64,000 nucleotides of DNA. It comes from Ephydatia muelleri. Its lineage: Eukaryota > Porifera > Demospongiae > Spongillida > Spongillidae. Made by a program: the position numbers and the translations under genes. The number at the start of each line of letters is the position of its first letter. The first letter of the stretch is position 1. The notes under the pieces were generated by a model. That model did no database searches, was not told the origin of the DNA, and was given only the letters and a program-made list of their open reading frames with translations. Shown piece after piece: positions 35,847-48,690 of the stretch. The stretch is taken from positions 2,994,805 through 3,058,804 of the forward strand of contig JABACO010000013.1 in assembly GCA_013339895.1 (NCBI GenBank), given 5' to 3'.

Positions 35847-36390
35847 TTAGGGGATTGATGAATAAACTTCACTCGGGTCTGGAGGGACAACAGAGAAACG
35901 GATGGCTTATCTCTTTGTCGCGATGGAACGAGAACTCAAAGATCTACAGTTCTACGTTTGTTCTGTGTCATAAAACGGTGTGCTTTTAGAGAAACAAACG
36001 AATTCCTGGTTCTCGTGTCCAGTCCCAAAATAATTCTTGGTCGGAATAATCTATGGTATAACACAAGCTACAAACGGTTTTGAAGAACGGCAATATCAAT
36101 AGCACCAATATCTTCGGAATTCACCTGCACGTTATCCTTTAAGGTCATATAGACACCTAGAAAGAGAAGTACCTCATGCGGTAGCAAGTTCTATATAGGA
36201 ATTGGTATGGCAGAAGCTTATTTGGTTTATTATTGTTCAATGAAGTTATTTGTACAGCTTGCAGTATAAATACTCCAACCTGCACGAAATTTATTTGGTG
36301 TTCCTATTATCGCAGTTTAATCGATACTTTGGCTAGTGAAGTTAAACGCCTTCGCGTAATCAGATCTACACTGTAAGCAACGAGCGGAAT
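35847..36390. other. Non-coding stretch
   Basis: No gene or strong repeat recognised. ACGAGCGGAAT at 36380-36390 is the left target duplication of the MITE that follows. ACTGCGATAGGAACACCAAA (7544-7563, just outside the 5.8-kb TIR element) has a related complement near 36290-36310 (TTTGGTGTTCCTATTATCGC), suggesting a remnant of the same repeat family. Confidence 0.4.
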
Positions 36391-36484
36391 AGTCTCGTCC
36401 CCAGCCTGATATGCATTCGCAATATATATACTCGCGGTGATGTAATCCATCCGCTGCTGTGTATGAGGGTCTGGGAACGAGACT
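36391..36484. mobile_element. 94-bp MITE with exact 11-bp target duplication
   Basis: Ends AGTCTCGTCCCCAG...CTGGGAACGAGACT. ACGAGCGGAAT occurs directly on both sides (36380-36390 and 36485-36495). The inside shares GCGGTGATGTAATCC with the MITE at 20890. The ends match the RecQ/DUF6589 elements, so this is the clearest evidence for that family's target-site size. Confidence 0.85.
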
Positions 36485-36495
36485 ACGAGCGGAAT

Positions 36496-37890
36496 ACCTT
36501 CAAAAGCAAGACGATATTTTATCACAAGAAAACAAGGCTAAAGCCCGAAAAGAAGAAGGCCTCTGTACGCGACAGCTACAAGGCCGATCCCGAAAAGAAG
36601 AAGGCCTCTGTACGCGATAGCTACAACGCAGATATTGAACTAAGCAATCTGCTAAAAGGCAGCGATATCAAGAGGACGTCGAGGAGAACCGCGCTGCTAA
36701 AAGGCAGAAATACGAGGACAATTCAGCTGGCATTAAGGCATCTGAAAGGAATCGGTATTGGAATGACCCCGCTGTCCGATTGGCTATACGTGCTGCCGAG
36801 AGGAAGCGGTATCGCAGGGGTCACCGAACTACCACTACCACCCAAAGGTATGTCATGACATGTTGTATTGCACTAGCATTAAAAAGCTATAGGAAGATGT
36901 GCATGCAACATGTGTACAGCACGCATGTAAGGGATCTGCACAAAACCATTCACTTCACATGTACATGCATGGTGACCCGTACAGTACATGTAGTCCTTTC
37001 TCCTTAGCTTTGTGACCTGTCTATTGAATATTGGGGTGTCATCCTTAATCTGATGTGTACAAAAAGGCTTCCTTATCTGATGTACAACGGCAGCCCTGTG
37101 TATGAATTTAATTGCATTTGCTACTGAAAATTACCATATCCTTCTCCCATATAGCTACTCCTTGTATGAACCCAAATCTCATACACTAATGGAGTATAAT
37201 GGTGGTCTTGAAAAAGCTATTCTTAGGGATAGTGAGCTTCTCAGTGAAGTAAATGATGCCTTTTGTAAGTCTCATCCATTGCTAGCTCCAAAGGTTGTTA
37301 CAAGATCTGCCCGTGCAGCAGTACGTAAGATTGGTGCAGATGCATTAGTCAGAGGACGAAGTACATCCTCCAACTCCTCTTCCCTTTATGCAGCCACCGC
37401 CACCGCCACCGCCGCTAGATACATTGCTGCCCCCCTACCGTCCGTCGCCAGCAGCAGCTGCAGCACTGCCCCCACCGCCACCAGCAGCAGCAGCAGCAGC
37501 AGCGCTGCCCCCACCGCCACCAGCAGAGCTGCCCCCACCGCCACCAGCAGAGCTGCCCCCACCGCCACCAGCAGCAGCGCTGCCCCCACCACCAACAGCA
37601 GAGCTGCCCCCACCTCCAGCAGCAGAAGCAGGAGCACCGCCGCTACCTGCACCAGCCCCACCACCGGCACCAGTATTGGCACCAGTGCCCCCACCACCAC
37701 TTCACCTGCTGCCACCCTGGCCGCTGCCACCACCACCCGCATGGCTCCCATGGCCATAGAAGAGGCTGGGGGAGACAAAGAGGACAAGGCGGAACCGTAC
37801 AGAAAATTAAGAACTCATCACGCGGCTGTTACGTACGTGCCATTAGGTTTTACAATTAGATCGTGTGAACTGGATTACGGTATATATTGA
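36496..37890 (+). pseudogene. Lys/Arg-rich repeat protein remnant with Pro-rich tail
   Basis: A 15-residue tandem repeat (PEKKKASVRDSYKAD, twice, about 36544-36633) is followed, after a one-base frame change near 36645, by KRQRYQEDVEENRAAKRQKY and IKASERNRYWNDPAVRLA. This basic pattern I recall at the N-terminus of invertebrate Helitron-like or other transposon polyproteins, but cannot prove. A likely intron follows (donor after about 36846, acceptor near 37155), then YSLYEPKSHTLMEYNGGLEK and VNDAFCKSHPLLAPKVVTRS. The tail is a GCC/CCA-rich stretch (37388-37760), Pro/Ala-rich in one frame and Ala/Thr/Ser-rich in another. Frame choice there is open. Confidence 0.4.
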
Positions 37891-38282
37891 AAATGGCATA
37901 GACAAACCTCATTATTAAACCACCAACTTTGGAGCTATTTTATGCAAAAATCAGTGAAGCAAAATAAAAACCAGTACATGAATGGTGCTGCACACATATT
38001 TAAAATACTTTGTAAGTAAAGGCGCAGTTGAAAATGGCTCGTTATAAGATGCTACAGCCTGTGCGCATAAAAGGATTTAACGAGAGGTTAATAATAGCAG
38101 GTTTTCTAAGCGGTGGTACTCCCAATCCTCCAGATAGATAAGCTTCAAAAACGTTTCACCAAGCAAGCGAGCTGCGGTGAGTATTTCTATGAATGAAATA
38201 AGTTACTACACGGTCTGTAACGGGTCGTATTTCCTATTCGACCGCTATGGTATAAATATGAATAATCGAACCGCACACCACA
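37891..38282. other. Non-coding stretch
   Basis: No gene or clear repeat was seen between the Pro-rich reading frame and the foldback at 38283. Confidence 0.4.
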
Positions 38283-39076
38283 GGATCTATGCAGAGATAA
38301 TATATAAAGGGATTGGAAACGAGCCCACTTTTCACGCATTAGAGCGTGCCATCCGCACCTGTACTCGAACCCACAACCAACAAATGTATGCGTGTACACA
38401 AATAGGTCAATTATCATTATAGGATGGCGATGAGTAGCTAATTGCGTTGTAGACTGCAAAATGGGCTAGCAAGTTAGAAACAACCGTAAAACCATCACCT
38501 TTGACACAATACAAGCCGTAACGTAGTCGCGCGCTAGATATAAAAATATTCGGATGCTAAAATATGAACCAAGAGCTACAAGACAGCGTTAGATTTAGCG
38601 ATCTAGCTTACACGATAAAGGTTACACTGTCCCACAAAATTACCATATCCAACATTCTGTTGGAGCGGTTCTGAGCACTGCCGTTACAAACAAACAACAC
38701 CACGCTACAATTTAACCATCTTGCACGTTATAGAGCCATTTTCAAACAGAAAAGACCATCGATTCGTAAGATACTGTCCCACAAAAAACGGCGCTCCAGA
38801 AAAATCGCAATTTTGGCAAAAAAGCTCGAAACTGTGCAACCGAACACTCACGGCCCTTCAAAAAAGAGCAACACGTTGTACATGTGATGGCGAACTTGAA
38901 AATTACAATCAAATAAGCCTTTTCCTTTTAGTTCAAACAAACCAGCGAGTTTTAGACTCTGTCCTCACTTCTACGCAGGTGCGATTCACAGCAGGTCGGA
39001 TGGCACGCGAAAAATTGCGAAACTCTATGGCTCACGTGACTCGTTGCCAATCCCTTTATATATTATCTCTGATCTA
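38283..39076. repeat. Inverted-repeat pair upstream of RAG1-like copy A
   Basis: GATCTATGCAGAGATAATAT...AAGGGATTGG at 38283 is mirrored by CCAATCCCTTTATATATTAT...GATCTATG at 39047-39076. The inner parts (GTGCCATCCGCACCTG against CAGGTGCGATT...GGATGGCAC) also pair. About 700 bp lies between, with two ACTGTCCCACAAAA copies (about 38626, 38770). Possibly the end of a separate MITE-like element. Its right arm runs into the first codons of RAG1-like copy A. Confidence 0.5.
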
Positions 39077-42000
39077 TGGCCCCTGCAGTACACAGGTGCA
39101 AATCGGATGAGTTGTGTAGGGTGTGTGGGTGCAAACTACACAAAGTTAGCACAAAACCAGCAGCTAAAAAACGATACCCGTGGCATGTATCAGTGAGGAG
39201 CTGTTGTCAGCATTTCATATTGCAACAACCAAGGATTGCTATCAGATCCACCCACCAATGTTTTGCAACAAGTGCTACCTCACTATGAAGCATGTCACAA
39301 CAGCTATACACAAGAAACCTTACAAGTGTGGTCTGAAACCTTATGACTGGTACAACCATACAATCCACAGCTGTAAGGTATGTACTGGTGAATGCAATTG
39401 TACAAAGGGAAATCCCCTTACACATATAGGGATGCAGTAAGGGTATGCCTCCTTCTAAGGCACGATGGCCCCTAGCTGAGATATCTGGCAACACTCCAGC
39501 CCAAGTTGTACAGCACATCATGGCCATAGCACCATCAGAAACCATTCAAAATTCCATTGTACCACCATTGGCCAATACACAGCTACTTTCTGCTATTAGT
39601 GAGCTGAACTGTCCCATTTGCCTCAGTGTGTTGAGACGGCCAATACAGTTGCCATGCGAGGGACTTGTGTGTGCTCGCTGTCTGACTGAATGGATCCACC
39701 TGAGGGGTTCATTTTGTCCCTGCTGCTATGACACCAGTCCATTGGAGTGCACACAACTAAAGCCAGCGTCCAGAGTGGTTCAGCTGCTGCTAAATGACGT
39801 GATGGTGTCGTGCACATCATGCAAGAGGAATGTGAGAGCTGCTAATTATGACACACATACTTGCACTGATGAGGTCAACAGAGAGGAAATGCAGTCTGTG
39901 CATACCGTTGTGCACAGAATGTTGGATGCTTCAAAGGAGAACTGCATTTACTTTCCAACTGGAGGAACAGTATAAGTGATAATCAATACAGATTGTTGTT
40001 ATTTCACTTGCACTTACAGCCATTGACGTTGGCTCGCGTGACAGTGCCAAAAGCCCCCATCACACAGTTGAGCAAACGCACATGTAAGCGTCATGTGCTT
40101 GAGCTTCAACGGACACGCAACATCTTAAGTGGCAGCTCTGATGATTCTGGCATCCTCTTTGAGGATGAAGTCAGAGCACTGAGTGCAGACCAAAGGCAGC
40201 AGCTGCTCCACAGTGCTGGGATCAAGCTGAATATAGAGCCCACACAAGGGCTTGCTATCAAATCCATGATTGGCTTACCATGGTACAGGCTGAGAACCCT
40301 CAGCAGGTACATGTAAAGGAAGAAAATACAATGGTGTACATCTATTTGAATTTCAATTTCAGATGGTTGAAACACTCTGGTATCAGCTTTGGTAGTGAGC
40401 GGAAACATTGTGCCCTCTGCAGAGAGCTGATAGAAGACAACTTGGAGGTAGAGTTTGCTCCATTCTCTTTCAAGTTGGCTGCATGATGGTGGTGAAGAAA
40501 TCAGAGGGGGAGCTCATGCCTATACACCCAGCCTCACTGCAAAGATCACCCAACTTCTGGAACAGAATGAGATGTATGATAAAAGGTAGTTTATGTGTCA
40601 TAGAACATTAATGGAATTGTTTTTACTTAGGGAAAGCACACTCACATGGCATGAAGGCATGATACCAGATGACAAAATATGGCTGAAGCTTGGTGGTGAT
40701 AAAGGGGGTGGTTTATTCAAAATGAATTTTCAAATCGTGAACACACACGCGCCAAATTCTGTGCATAACACATGTGTGTTTTCATATTTTGAGGCTGATG
40801 ACACACGTACAAACCTCCATGTGGCACTGGACAGGTTCAGAGCTGAGGTGACTGCACTTCACACCATGAAGTGGAAGTAAGTTGTTAAAAATTGTTTGTA
40901 TTAAAAAATACTTCTTGATCTTTAAAGGACATATGTACTGAAACCCTTTCTCAGTGGGTGACTATGATTTTCTGTGTCTAATGTACGGAACCTCTGGTGC
41001 AAGTGGTAAGCTAGATTTTATAGGAAATTGTTACTACATATATTTTGTATCACAGGAAAACATCCATGCCTGTGGTGCCTAGTGACACTAGATCAGTTAT
41101 GGACATCATCACCAACTAGTCGTCTGTGTGCCCGTCGTTCCTTGGAGACAATGTTAGCTGACTATCAGTGGTTTATCGCAAGTGGTGGAGATATCAAGAA
41201 TGCAAAATATTATAACAACTGCATTAACGAGCCATTCTTTAAAAAAACCCTCTCTCAGGTACCATGTATGGACAAAACAAATTTTAAATGTATTCTGATA
41301 TCTGACTTACTTGCAGGTCTGTGTTCCTTACACATCACTCAAGGAATATTCCTGAAGCTCTTTTCTATGTTTGAGGAAGCCTGCCACAGAATCGACTTGA
41401 AACTGGCACTGTATTGTCCAACTGCTCCCCTCAGTAGATCCCAATTTGACGAGTATTCCAAGGCACTTAAAGATCTGAGCGAAATAATTAGTGAATTGGA
41501 AACAGTGCATCTTGAAGAGGAAACCTTTCAACAGTTAGCAACCTACTGTTCAATTTCTGCTGGCAACTTCACACCATTCATTGGAAGTCTCCTTGAACTC
41601 TCCAGTAACTGGCATGAGAGGAGAAATGTGTTGGTGAGTTATTTTTTTCCAGCCGATCATAAACTTTAATATTATTTCTTCTAAAGGAGAATCGGAGAAA
41701 TCTTATCACAGAGACTGTCAACAAGGGTTTCAAGATGGATGATGGTCCATGCATCAAGAGAGTTCAGTCTTGCTTGGATTCATTTGGTGTGTGTCGCCAA
41801 CGTTATTATGGTGGGATATTCGTTGGAAACCATGTCCACAAAATTTTGAAGGTGCTACTAGTTATGGATGCATGGCAATAATGAACCATGTATATATTAC
41901 AGCCCTCCAATATTGAAGAGCTCTGCTCATGCATATTAACTGCAACGGCCAACTCACCAGAATTGAACGATGAGGCAGAAGCCGTTCATGCAAGGTTCCT

Positions 42001-42450
42001 CACACTTTCTGAAGCAGTTTTCTGAGTGTCACTCCCTGTATGATTGCAACACTACCACACCTGATAAAGTGCAACACCTTGGTATGGACATACTTTCAGT
42101 GCTCATGCAAGCCACCATGCACATATTCATATTTCTATTTAACAGACCACACCATCAAGAGTTTTTTTGCCACCTTTGATAAGGAATTCCAAGGTGTTGG
42201 CAGAACAGTGAAGATGCACATTCTTGAATGCCATACTGTGGAATGGCTATCACTGCACCAGGCAGGATGTGGCCTCATGGGTGAGCAGGGTGCAGAATCT
42301 ATCCACGCCAAGTTCAACTCCCTAAAACGTACCTATTCTAGTATAAGAAACCCATTAGATAAGGATAAGTTGAAAAGCATAATGCGAGAACATTACCTAA
42401 ATATAGCACCAAGTATGTCTGCCGCTGTTCCACCTGTTGAGAAAAGGTAA
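39076..42450 (+). pseudogene. RAG1-like protein gene, copy A (degraded)
   Basis: Same exon plan as copy B but divergent in sequence. Exons: 39076-39377 (CRVCGCKL; IHPPMFCNKCYLTMKH; HSCK), 39430-39969 (RING-like CPICLSVL...CEGLVCARC...CPCC, then CTSCKRNVRAANYDTHTC), 40020-40306, 40363 to about 40590, 40631-40876 (WLKLGGDKGGGLFKMNFQI; FEADDTRTNL), 41056-41258 (CLWC), 41317 to about 41631 (LHITQGIFLKLF), about 41688-41850 (YYGGIFVGNHVHK), about 41901-42080, and about 42145-42450 (MHILECHTVEW; LMGEQGAESIHAKFNSL). The order matches vertebrate RAG1: N-terminal zinc region, RING, zinc finger, RNase-H core. Frame breaks seen near 39175, 40475, 40955, 41327 and 42000. Exons of 246 and 203 nt are the same size as in B. 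The RING His position is not His (EG). Confidence 0.75.
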
Positions 42451-42913
42451 CGCATGAATCTTCGTTAAAAAGCAACTCAGTTATTCTGACGTCCATAACT
42501 CCCACATAAAATCGAGTAGTAACGTATTGACAACAAAATGTCAAACAACAAGTTCAGGTTACTATCCCATACCTTTTTCACACCAAATCATCTGGAGGTT
42601 TAGCCAAAAACACGAAATGTTCACACGACGTCTCACGAGGATCCTTCCGTATTAATTTGTATAGCGAAAGTACAAAATGTTTTTATGACAAGAAAAATGC
42701 ACCGACGTTTTACTAACTGCTTTCTCTGTGCACACATCCTGTTACTTCGTGAAACCAGGCGATTACAAGCCTAGACAAAAAGGTTTTTTTCCAAGGTAGG
42801 CGTTGCTACGGAACAAATGAGCCATGTTGCTAGGTACTTAATATTCACAGCGGGCGTGGACCTAATGTCCACGTTTCAATGTACCTAATTGTAACAGCCG
42901 TGTAGGGGACCGT

Positions 42914-42946
<33 letters not shown>

Positions 42947-43008
42947 GAAGAGCGCGCTCCAAAATATGCCGCCCCTCCAATATAACTGCCCCCCCCCCCA
43001 TTGCCTTA
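42451..43008. other. Non-coding stretch with 30+ bp poly-G
   Basis: No gene seen. A poly-G run of over 30 bp lies at about 42914-42945. Confidence 0.5.
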
Positions 43009-43026
43009 TTCCTGTATCCGCCACTG
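43009..43026. mobile_element. One end of a hAT-like element
   Basis: TTCCTGTATCCGCCACTG is the complement of CAGTGGCGGATACAGGAA, a common start of hAT termini. The poly-G/poly-C tracts to its left are usual in such MITEs. The other end was not found. Confidence 0.4.
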
Positions 43027-43208
43027 GAGATACCCCGCATTGCAGTGACATCTTTGACCGGCAATATGCCTCGTACCCGGTCCCATTCTCCACGGGAGTA
43101 TGTTCATTTGAAAAGGCTTCTTCATTTGTTCCAACTTCATGGCGTAAATTGGATGATAGAATATTTCAGGTTAAAATAAATATATTTAGAAATTGTGATC
43201 TACAACAC

Positions 43209-45254
43209 CACAGTGGTTTAAAAATAGGGGTCATGTAGACATTAGTGAATTTAGAGAAACAAATGAAATGTTGTAATTATTCTGATTATGTGTTACAAGA
43301 AAATGTTTATTATTAATCAAGTTTAATGATTATAAGATTTGAATATTTCAAACCAAAATAATCAAGTTCTATTTCATTTGAATATCATTAAGTATTAAAT
43401 TTTTAATATGTATTCAGACATCCTTATTAGTTTACACAATTGAAGTACAAAAAGTAACACTACATATATGAACCTTACTACATAAAAATCAAAAATGTAA
43501 AATCAATGATTAGCAAATATATAGTATGAATGCTGCATGCTGACAGACAAAGTTCAGATTATGTTCCTGTCTCCTGAATCCTGATCCTGATCATCTGCAA
43601 ACATGCAGGCAAGTAGATGTTCTTCCAAAGAGAAGCAACTTGATCTTGCATGCTTTTGTGTACAAGACCGGACATTGTGCTCCTCACCACAAAACGAGCA
43701 ATTGACAGCATGTTGAAAGCTTCTAACTATAGGATCAGACTTAATCCATAATCGCGTTATTACATCAGACAAGTTGGCATGCTGGGTAGTTTTCCTAGCT
43801 AAATGCTCTCTGTATATGCGAAGGTTTTTATTGTTGTGCTCTAGGGGTTCTTCTGATAATGTTCCCAATCCTTTAGAATCATTAGCACTAATCAATGCTG
43901 CAGAGTGGGCTAGTACCTGATGTACAGAAGGAGTAAATTTAAATCCTGGCCAATGGCTGACAAGTTTAAGTGCAGTTTCTTTGCAAAGGTGGTCAAGGTG
44001 TTCAGTATTAATTCTTTGCTTGGAGGAAACAACTCTCAAAATGATAGAGAGATTAGTAATGAATTCATCGTATACAACCCTGTCACATTCTTGATCTCAC
44101 CTAACCTTTTGTGGGATACATTCAATGAGCACCTGACGCTTTTCAGGGTCAAACAGTAGAGCTCTTGCTGGTTTACCAGTTGTTGAAGTCCCTCCAGCTC
44201 CTACTGCAGAAGAAGGGGGCCCCATTCGATTCACCCTTTTTTTTTTTCAACCCTCTCCTTTGGTCTTCATTGCCAACTAATTTTTCATCAGCGATGAATT
44301 GTTCTGCTGCCTCAAAATTGCTTCTAAACCGCTTTACGTATCTCTCCCAAGCTTCACCATTTCTATTTTACGTTTACCGGTATCTTCAACCTCTTCAGCC
44401 ATAATCGAGCAGCCGCCAACGAACAAAACGAAATGAACGAACGAACGAACGAACGAACAAACTTTGATCACCGATGCACAGAAAGGATACAATCACTATC
44501 ACTTCAAAACTAGCCGTTACAAATGTTTGCACACACGTCTTAAATACATGAGTATATGCGCCGCAGGCCAGCAAGCACACGCAGGCCTCTACACAATGAA
44601 CAAAACACGGGCTGTATTGTGTTATTGTCGCACACAACAAAAGGACAGCGTGGTGTAGCGTTGTGAAAGGCCCAGGTGCCAGTAAGTCTCGCAAGTCTTA
44701 TTCCCACGGTCCACTCTTGTGTTAAATGTATGTTATTAATGAAATTATTATAAACATGGCGCTGTGTATACTGCTGTTGTTTTTAACTTTTGTCGCTCTA
44801 ACTTAGAACGCGGCGGGAGGCGGCGCCTATGTTGCTAGTGCCAAATGATGGTTAATCGTAGTTATGTGTCATATATGGCCCAGATGGCTGTAGATTCGAT
44901 TAGAATGAGTTTAAACTTGGTACGAGTACAATTTTTGAATAATATTTGTGGAAAATCTTTAAAAATTCACGTCTTCAATATAACCAAACACTACAAATTA
45001 GTATCATTAGAAACAGGAGACAAAATGCTATGTAGTAAACATATATATAACTCAATCCTTTATGATTCCAACAAAATATAATTACCTTTACACTTTTAAT
45101 AAAATTCTCCTTGTTTATGCTTTGGCGGACTGTCACTTATTAACCATAAACATTATGGAAATTTTTCCTGCAGATTATAGTGCTGCAAGGTGTTATAAAA
45201 AAAAATAAAAATACATTATACCCTACTTAAATGTCGGGGTCCTAACCCACTGTG
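43209..45254. mobile_element. Transib-like element, copy 2, with RSS-heptamer termini
   Basis: Same element as at 16736, 2046 bp, same orientation, ends CACAGTGG and CCACTGTG. It is flanked by AACAC on both sides (43204-43208 and 45255-45259), an exact 5-bp target duplication different from that of copy 1. The same flanking sequence without the element is at 32349 and 62991 (one AACAC between GATCTAC and GTAACC). The two copies differ by a handful of substitutions and short indels (poly-A tract near the right end, the AACG run). So it was recently mobile compared with the block it sits in. Confidence 0.88.
43554..44400 (-). pseudogene. Transib/RAG1-core-like transposase C-terminus (copy 2)
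   Basis: The 161-codon open stretch (44039-43554) is identical in protein sequence to copy 1, with LSEEPLEHNNKNLRIYREHL, the likely catalytic Glu, and the CSFCGEEHNVRSC zinc knuckle. Upstream, the same frame changes as in copy 1 separate it from the MAEEVEDTGKRKIE start (44400). Since both copies share the lesion, it arose before the second copy was made. The family may therefore be mobilised by another transposase, or read by frameshifting or splicing. Confidence 0.7.
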
Positions 45255-46320
45255 AACACGTAACCTCTTAACCTAAACCAAAACACGTAATAAAGTATGT
45301 GAAATTTGATCATTATATTTCATATGAATCCACATCAGCACATTTATAATTGCTTTAAAGTATTTTTCCTCTTTTGGTATGTTGCAATGTGACGGTCAAA
45401 TTAAGCAAAAATATCGTGGTCCATGCACTACACTAGATAGGTCTTTCTATCTGCTATATTGGAAAGGTTTTATCTGATCCCATCCCACCCCACCCCCCAC
45501 AACTACCCTATAACTACCCCATATAACCCAACCCCAACTATACCCAAACTACCTACCTATGCGGGAGGTATGAGCGCTTGTGGGTTGCACGCACGCGCGT
45601 TTGTAAGGTTTCGATCATTAATATTGCTCTCGATTGCATACTCGTGCCTTTAATCCCTTTTTATATAATTAATGAGTGTGCCAACCTGCAGCTGCTCCTT
45701 ATCACTGGCTTGGACAAGACGGCCCAACAAAAACAATCTTGGCGAGATTTGTCAAGAATTTTTTGATTTGAATTAAAGGCTTTGATTTGCATGGATTCTG
45801 ATACTTAACTTCGTATTCTACAAAGCCATTTTTAGACAGTCACAATTGCACATTCCGTTCTAGCACAACTGAGCTCTGATTACGAATTTATCATTATCAA
45901 TACATTTTTACGGAAACAATGCTAAGCATCAGAAATGTAATTTTAAAACTTGAAAAACACGTGTTACAAATTCTTGCCAGTCTACCAGACTTTTTTTGTA
46001 GGACATTCCGCTCCTCCCGCGTACAATGACTTCTCTGTCCCAGTTGGAAGACTAGAAGCATCCTGTCTCTTTAAATTATGATCAATTGTACAATAGACCG
46101 GTGATCAGGACTAATGTACGCTAGTTCCTGGGCATGTGATGAGACTGTTAAAGCATGGCTGCAATCTGAATGAGGCATTCACTATCTCTTTCGCCTAACT
46201 ATTGGAATTTAATAATACCAGTAAAACATTTCAACAAGCATTTTTTTTTGTTCCCACAGTACAAATGTTGAGTCAGCATACCAAACAGTGCAGCAATGAC
46301 CACCATGCTGCACTCATCAG
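45255..46320 (+). repeat. Non-coding duplicated block (third copy of 32.35-33.39 kb)
   Basis: Matches 32349-33390 and 62991-64000 with small indels. It contains a CCCACCCCACCCC/CAACTACCC-rich tract. No gene seen. Confidence 0.65.
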
Positions 46321-47212
46321 CTAATCTCCCTCAAAGTACAAGGTACACCACCCTGTGGTTGCAGGGTAATTCGTTGCTCCACCACCAGACTGAATGAAGG
46401 AGGCAGTGTGACCCTGAAGGTCTTCAGAAGTCGTGTGAGGGTAATTTTTTAGACCAATCTGAGAGCAAAAGGAAGTGATAAAGAGAAAGAGGAGTGACAA
46501 AGGGAAAGAGGAGAAACAGGGGTGGCAAAGAGCAATGGCAGAATGGCAGTGGCAATATATCAATGGTCCCATAGTGATTTCTATCCCGACAGCTCAGCTC
46601 TTCCCATCACTAAACGTTCTCCCTCTTACCATGGCAAAGTGACGTCCAATACAGGAGCGATGTCCTACACTGAATGGGAAGTAGACAAATGGACCTGGTC
46701 TATGGGGGGGGGGGGGGGGGGGGGGAAGCCATGCAATCCATAGCCACCTCTGATCAGGAGTATATGCACTACCGTGGCTTGTCGACATCAAATCGGGATG
46801 GGTCAAATGTGTCAGGATCATTGAAGAATGCAGGGTTTCGAGACATCACAGCGGTAAAGAACTACAACAAAGATAGGTGTGGCCACGCAATCTAATGGTA
46901 TGTAATGGCTCACACTAATGGAAGCACCCTCTGGGATGTGATAACCACTAAGTTCCAATCCACCCCTTGGAGACTCCTTGATCATCCTGATGACTGTGGG
47001 GTACATTCGCAACACCTCTTGGATTACCTACAAGTAGGTGAGATTGAGGTGATGTTACCATGGCAATCAACAACATCCTCACCTGTTCTGTGTACTTTAG
47101 CTTGTCCAGGTCATCTCCAGTAACTTCCTTCCTGTCTCCAAGAACATCCTCTATCTCAGAGAGCAGCCTGGATCCATTGCATTGAGATCACATATATGTA
47201 CAGGCAAACATA

Positions 47213-47283
47213 AACACACACACACACACACACACACACCACACACACACACACACACACACGCACACACACACACACACACC

Positions 47284-47337
<54 letters not shown>
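47213..47337. repeat. Interrupted (CA)n at a P450 splice donor
   Basis: About 125 bp of CA with CC and CG interruptions. Positional match of 34279-34458, which is longer and pure. Confidence 0.95.
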
Positions 47338-47341
<4 letters not shown>

Positions 47342-47785
47342 ATCAAGCACTTCAGGATGTGTTGGTGAATAAGGATTACTGCAAATGAAAGTGCATTCGC
47401 TGTTGTCTCCTGACTTACAGTGTTGGACCACATGATTAAGACCTGGGGTGAAGTAAGTCATTGCTCACCTGCTACATAAAAAGTGACAAAGTCATCCACC
47501 AATGTTTCCATGTCAACACTCGTGTCTGTACCTGGAGGGAGGGTGAGCTGAGTGGGTGTGGTCTCTAATCACTAACCACACCCACAGCTGATCTGCAGTA
47601 TCTGTGTGAGGATGTTGTTGGGCACCTCCCCCCCAGTGGTCACTGCTTTGATCTCTTCTAATTGCAGTCCCGACCAATCCTCCTCATGGAGGCTGCACAC
47701 TCCCTGTACACCCTAGCCTCCAAAGGGTGCAGCAGCTGGAGGCCACATGACAAGTGGTCAGTGGGTGTTGCCATAGCAGCCTTGT

Positions 47786-47922
<137 letters not shown>

Positions 47923-48250
47923 CTCCCTGGCCTTGAACAGGGGATCAGATATCTGTCTCTGGACCCCTACAAAGCTGATTGAAGCAAGACAGCTCAGCTT
48001 GGATTCTGTGGCATACTTCAACCCAAGGCTTTTGCAGTTCCACAACTGATTAAAGTCTGAAGAGAAGCCAATCTGAGGGAAAGAGAGAGAAACGCCACTG
48101 CACTCACAATAACCTACTCAAGCTGAGCATACAAGAACAAGTCCGTAGCAACCCAGCAAGCAGAACCCAGTGTATGTGGCCTCCATCAATCAGGGTCCAT
48201 AACTAACCATCCGTACTCAGACTAACACACTCAATCACTCAAAAACAGAA

Positions 48251-48690
48251 CTAAAAGTTATCTATGCCATCATAGGAACTTATTGTTCCCAAGACGAAGG
48301 TGGAATTTCCTCTCTGGATTGCCACAGAAAGGCGCTGGAGTAAGAACTGGTAGGATTGTGAGTCTCCAGTGGTTTGGTGCAGACGATGGCCAAGGTCCTT
48401 AAGAAAGGACAACGTTTCAGCACCAAACACACTTACATGCAATGGGAACAAAGCAGTATACTTAGCTCCAAGAGAGAAATACTTCTTCCTCTTTTGGAAT
48501 TCAGCCTCTGCTGCTACTAAACCTGGTCCTCTTTCAGCAGTGGAGAGATGTGATGGTGCCAAAGTGTCTCTGCATGTTGTTTCCCCTCTTTCCAGGGAAC
48601 CATTGAAATACCATCTGGCCTTTTACCATCTGATCTAGCTACTCCAGAAGGCTCCGCAGCTGACAGGGCTCTGTGGATGATGTTGTTTAA
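48251..48690 (-). pseudogene. Retroelement ORF C-terminal fragment
   Basis: Matches 35291-35846 with deletions: [40 protein letters not shown] and YQFLLQRLSVAIQRG remain. The [17 protein letters not shown] part is shortened. It is the junction between the P450 end of one duplication unit and the start of the next. Confidence 0.55.

Noticed and set aside
37388-37787. Three overlapping ORFs (Pro-rich, Ala/Thr-rich and Val/Ala-rich)
   Set aside because: All arise from one GCC/CCA-rich tract. At most one is coding and I could not decide, so it is given only as part of a remnant gene.
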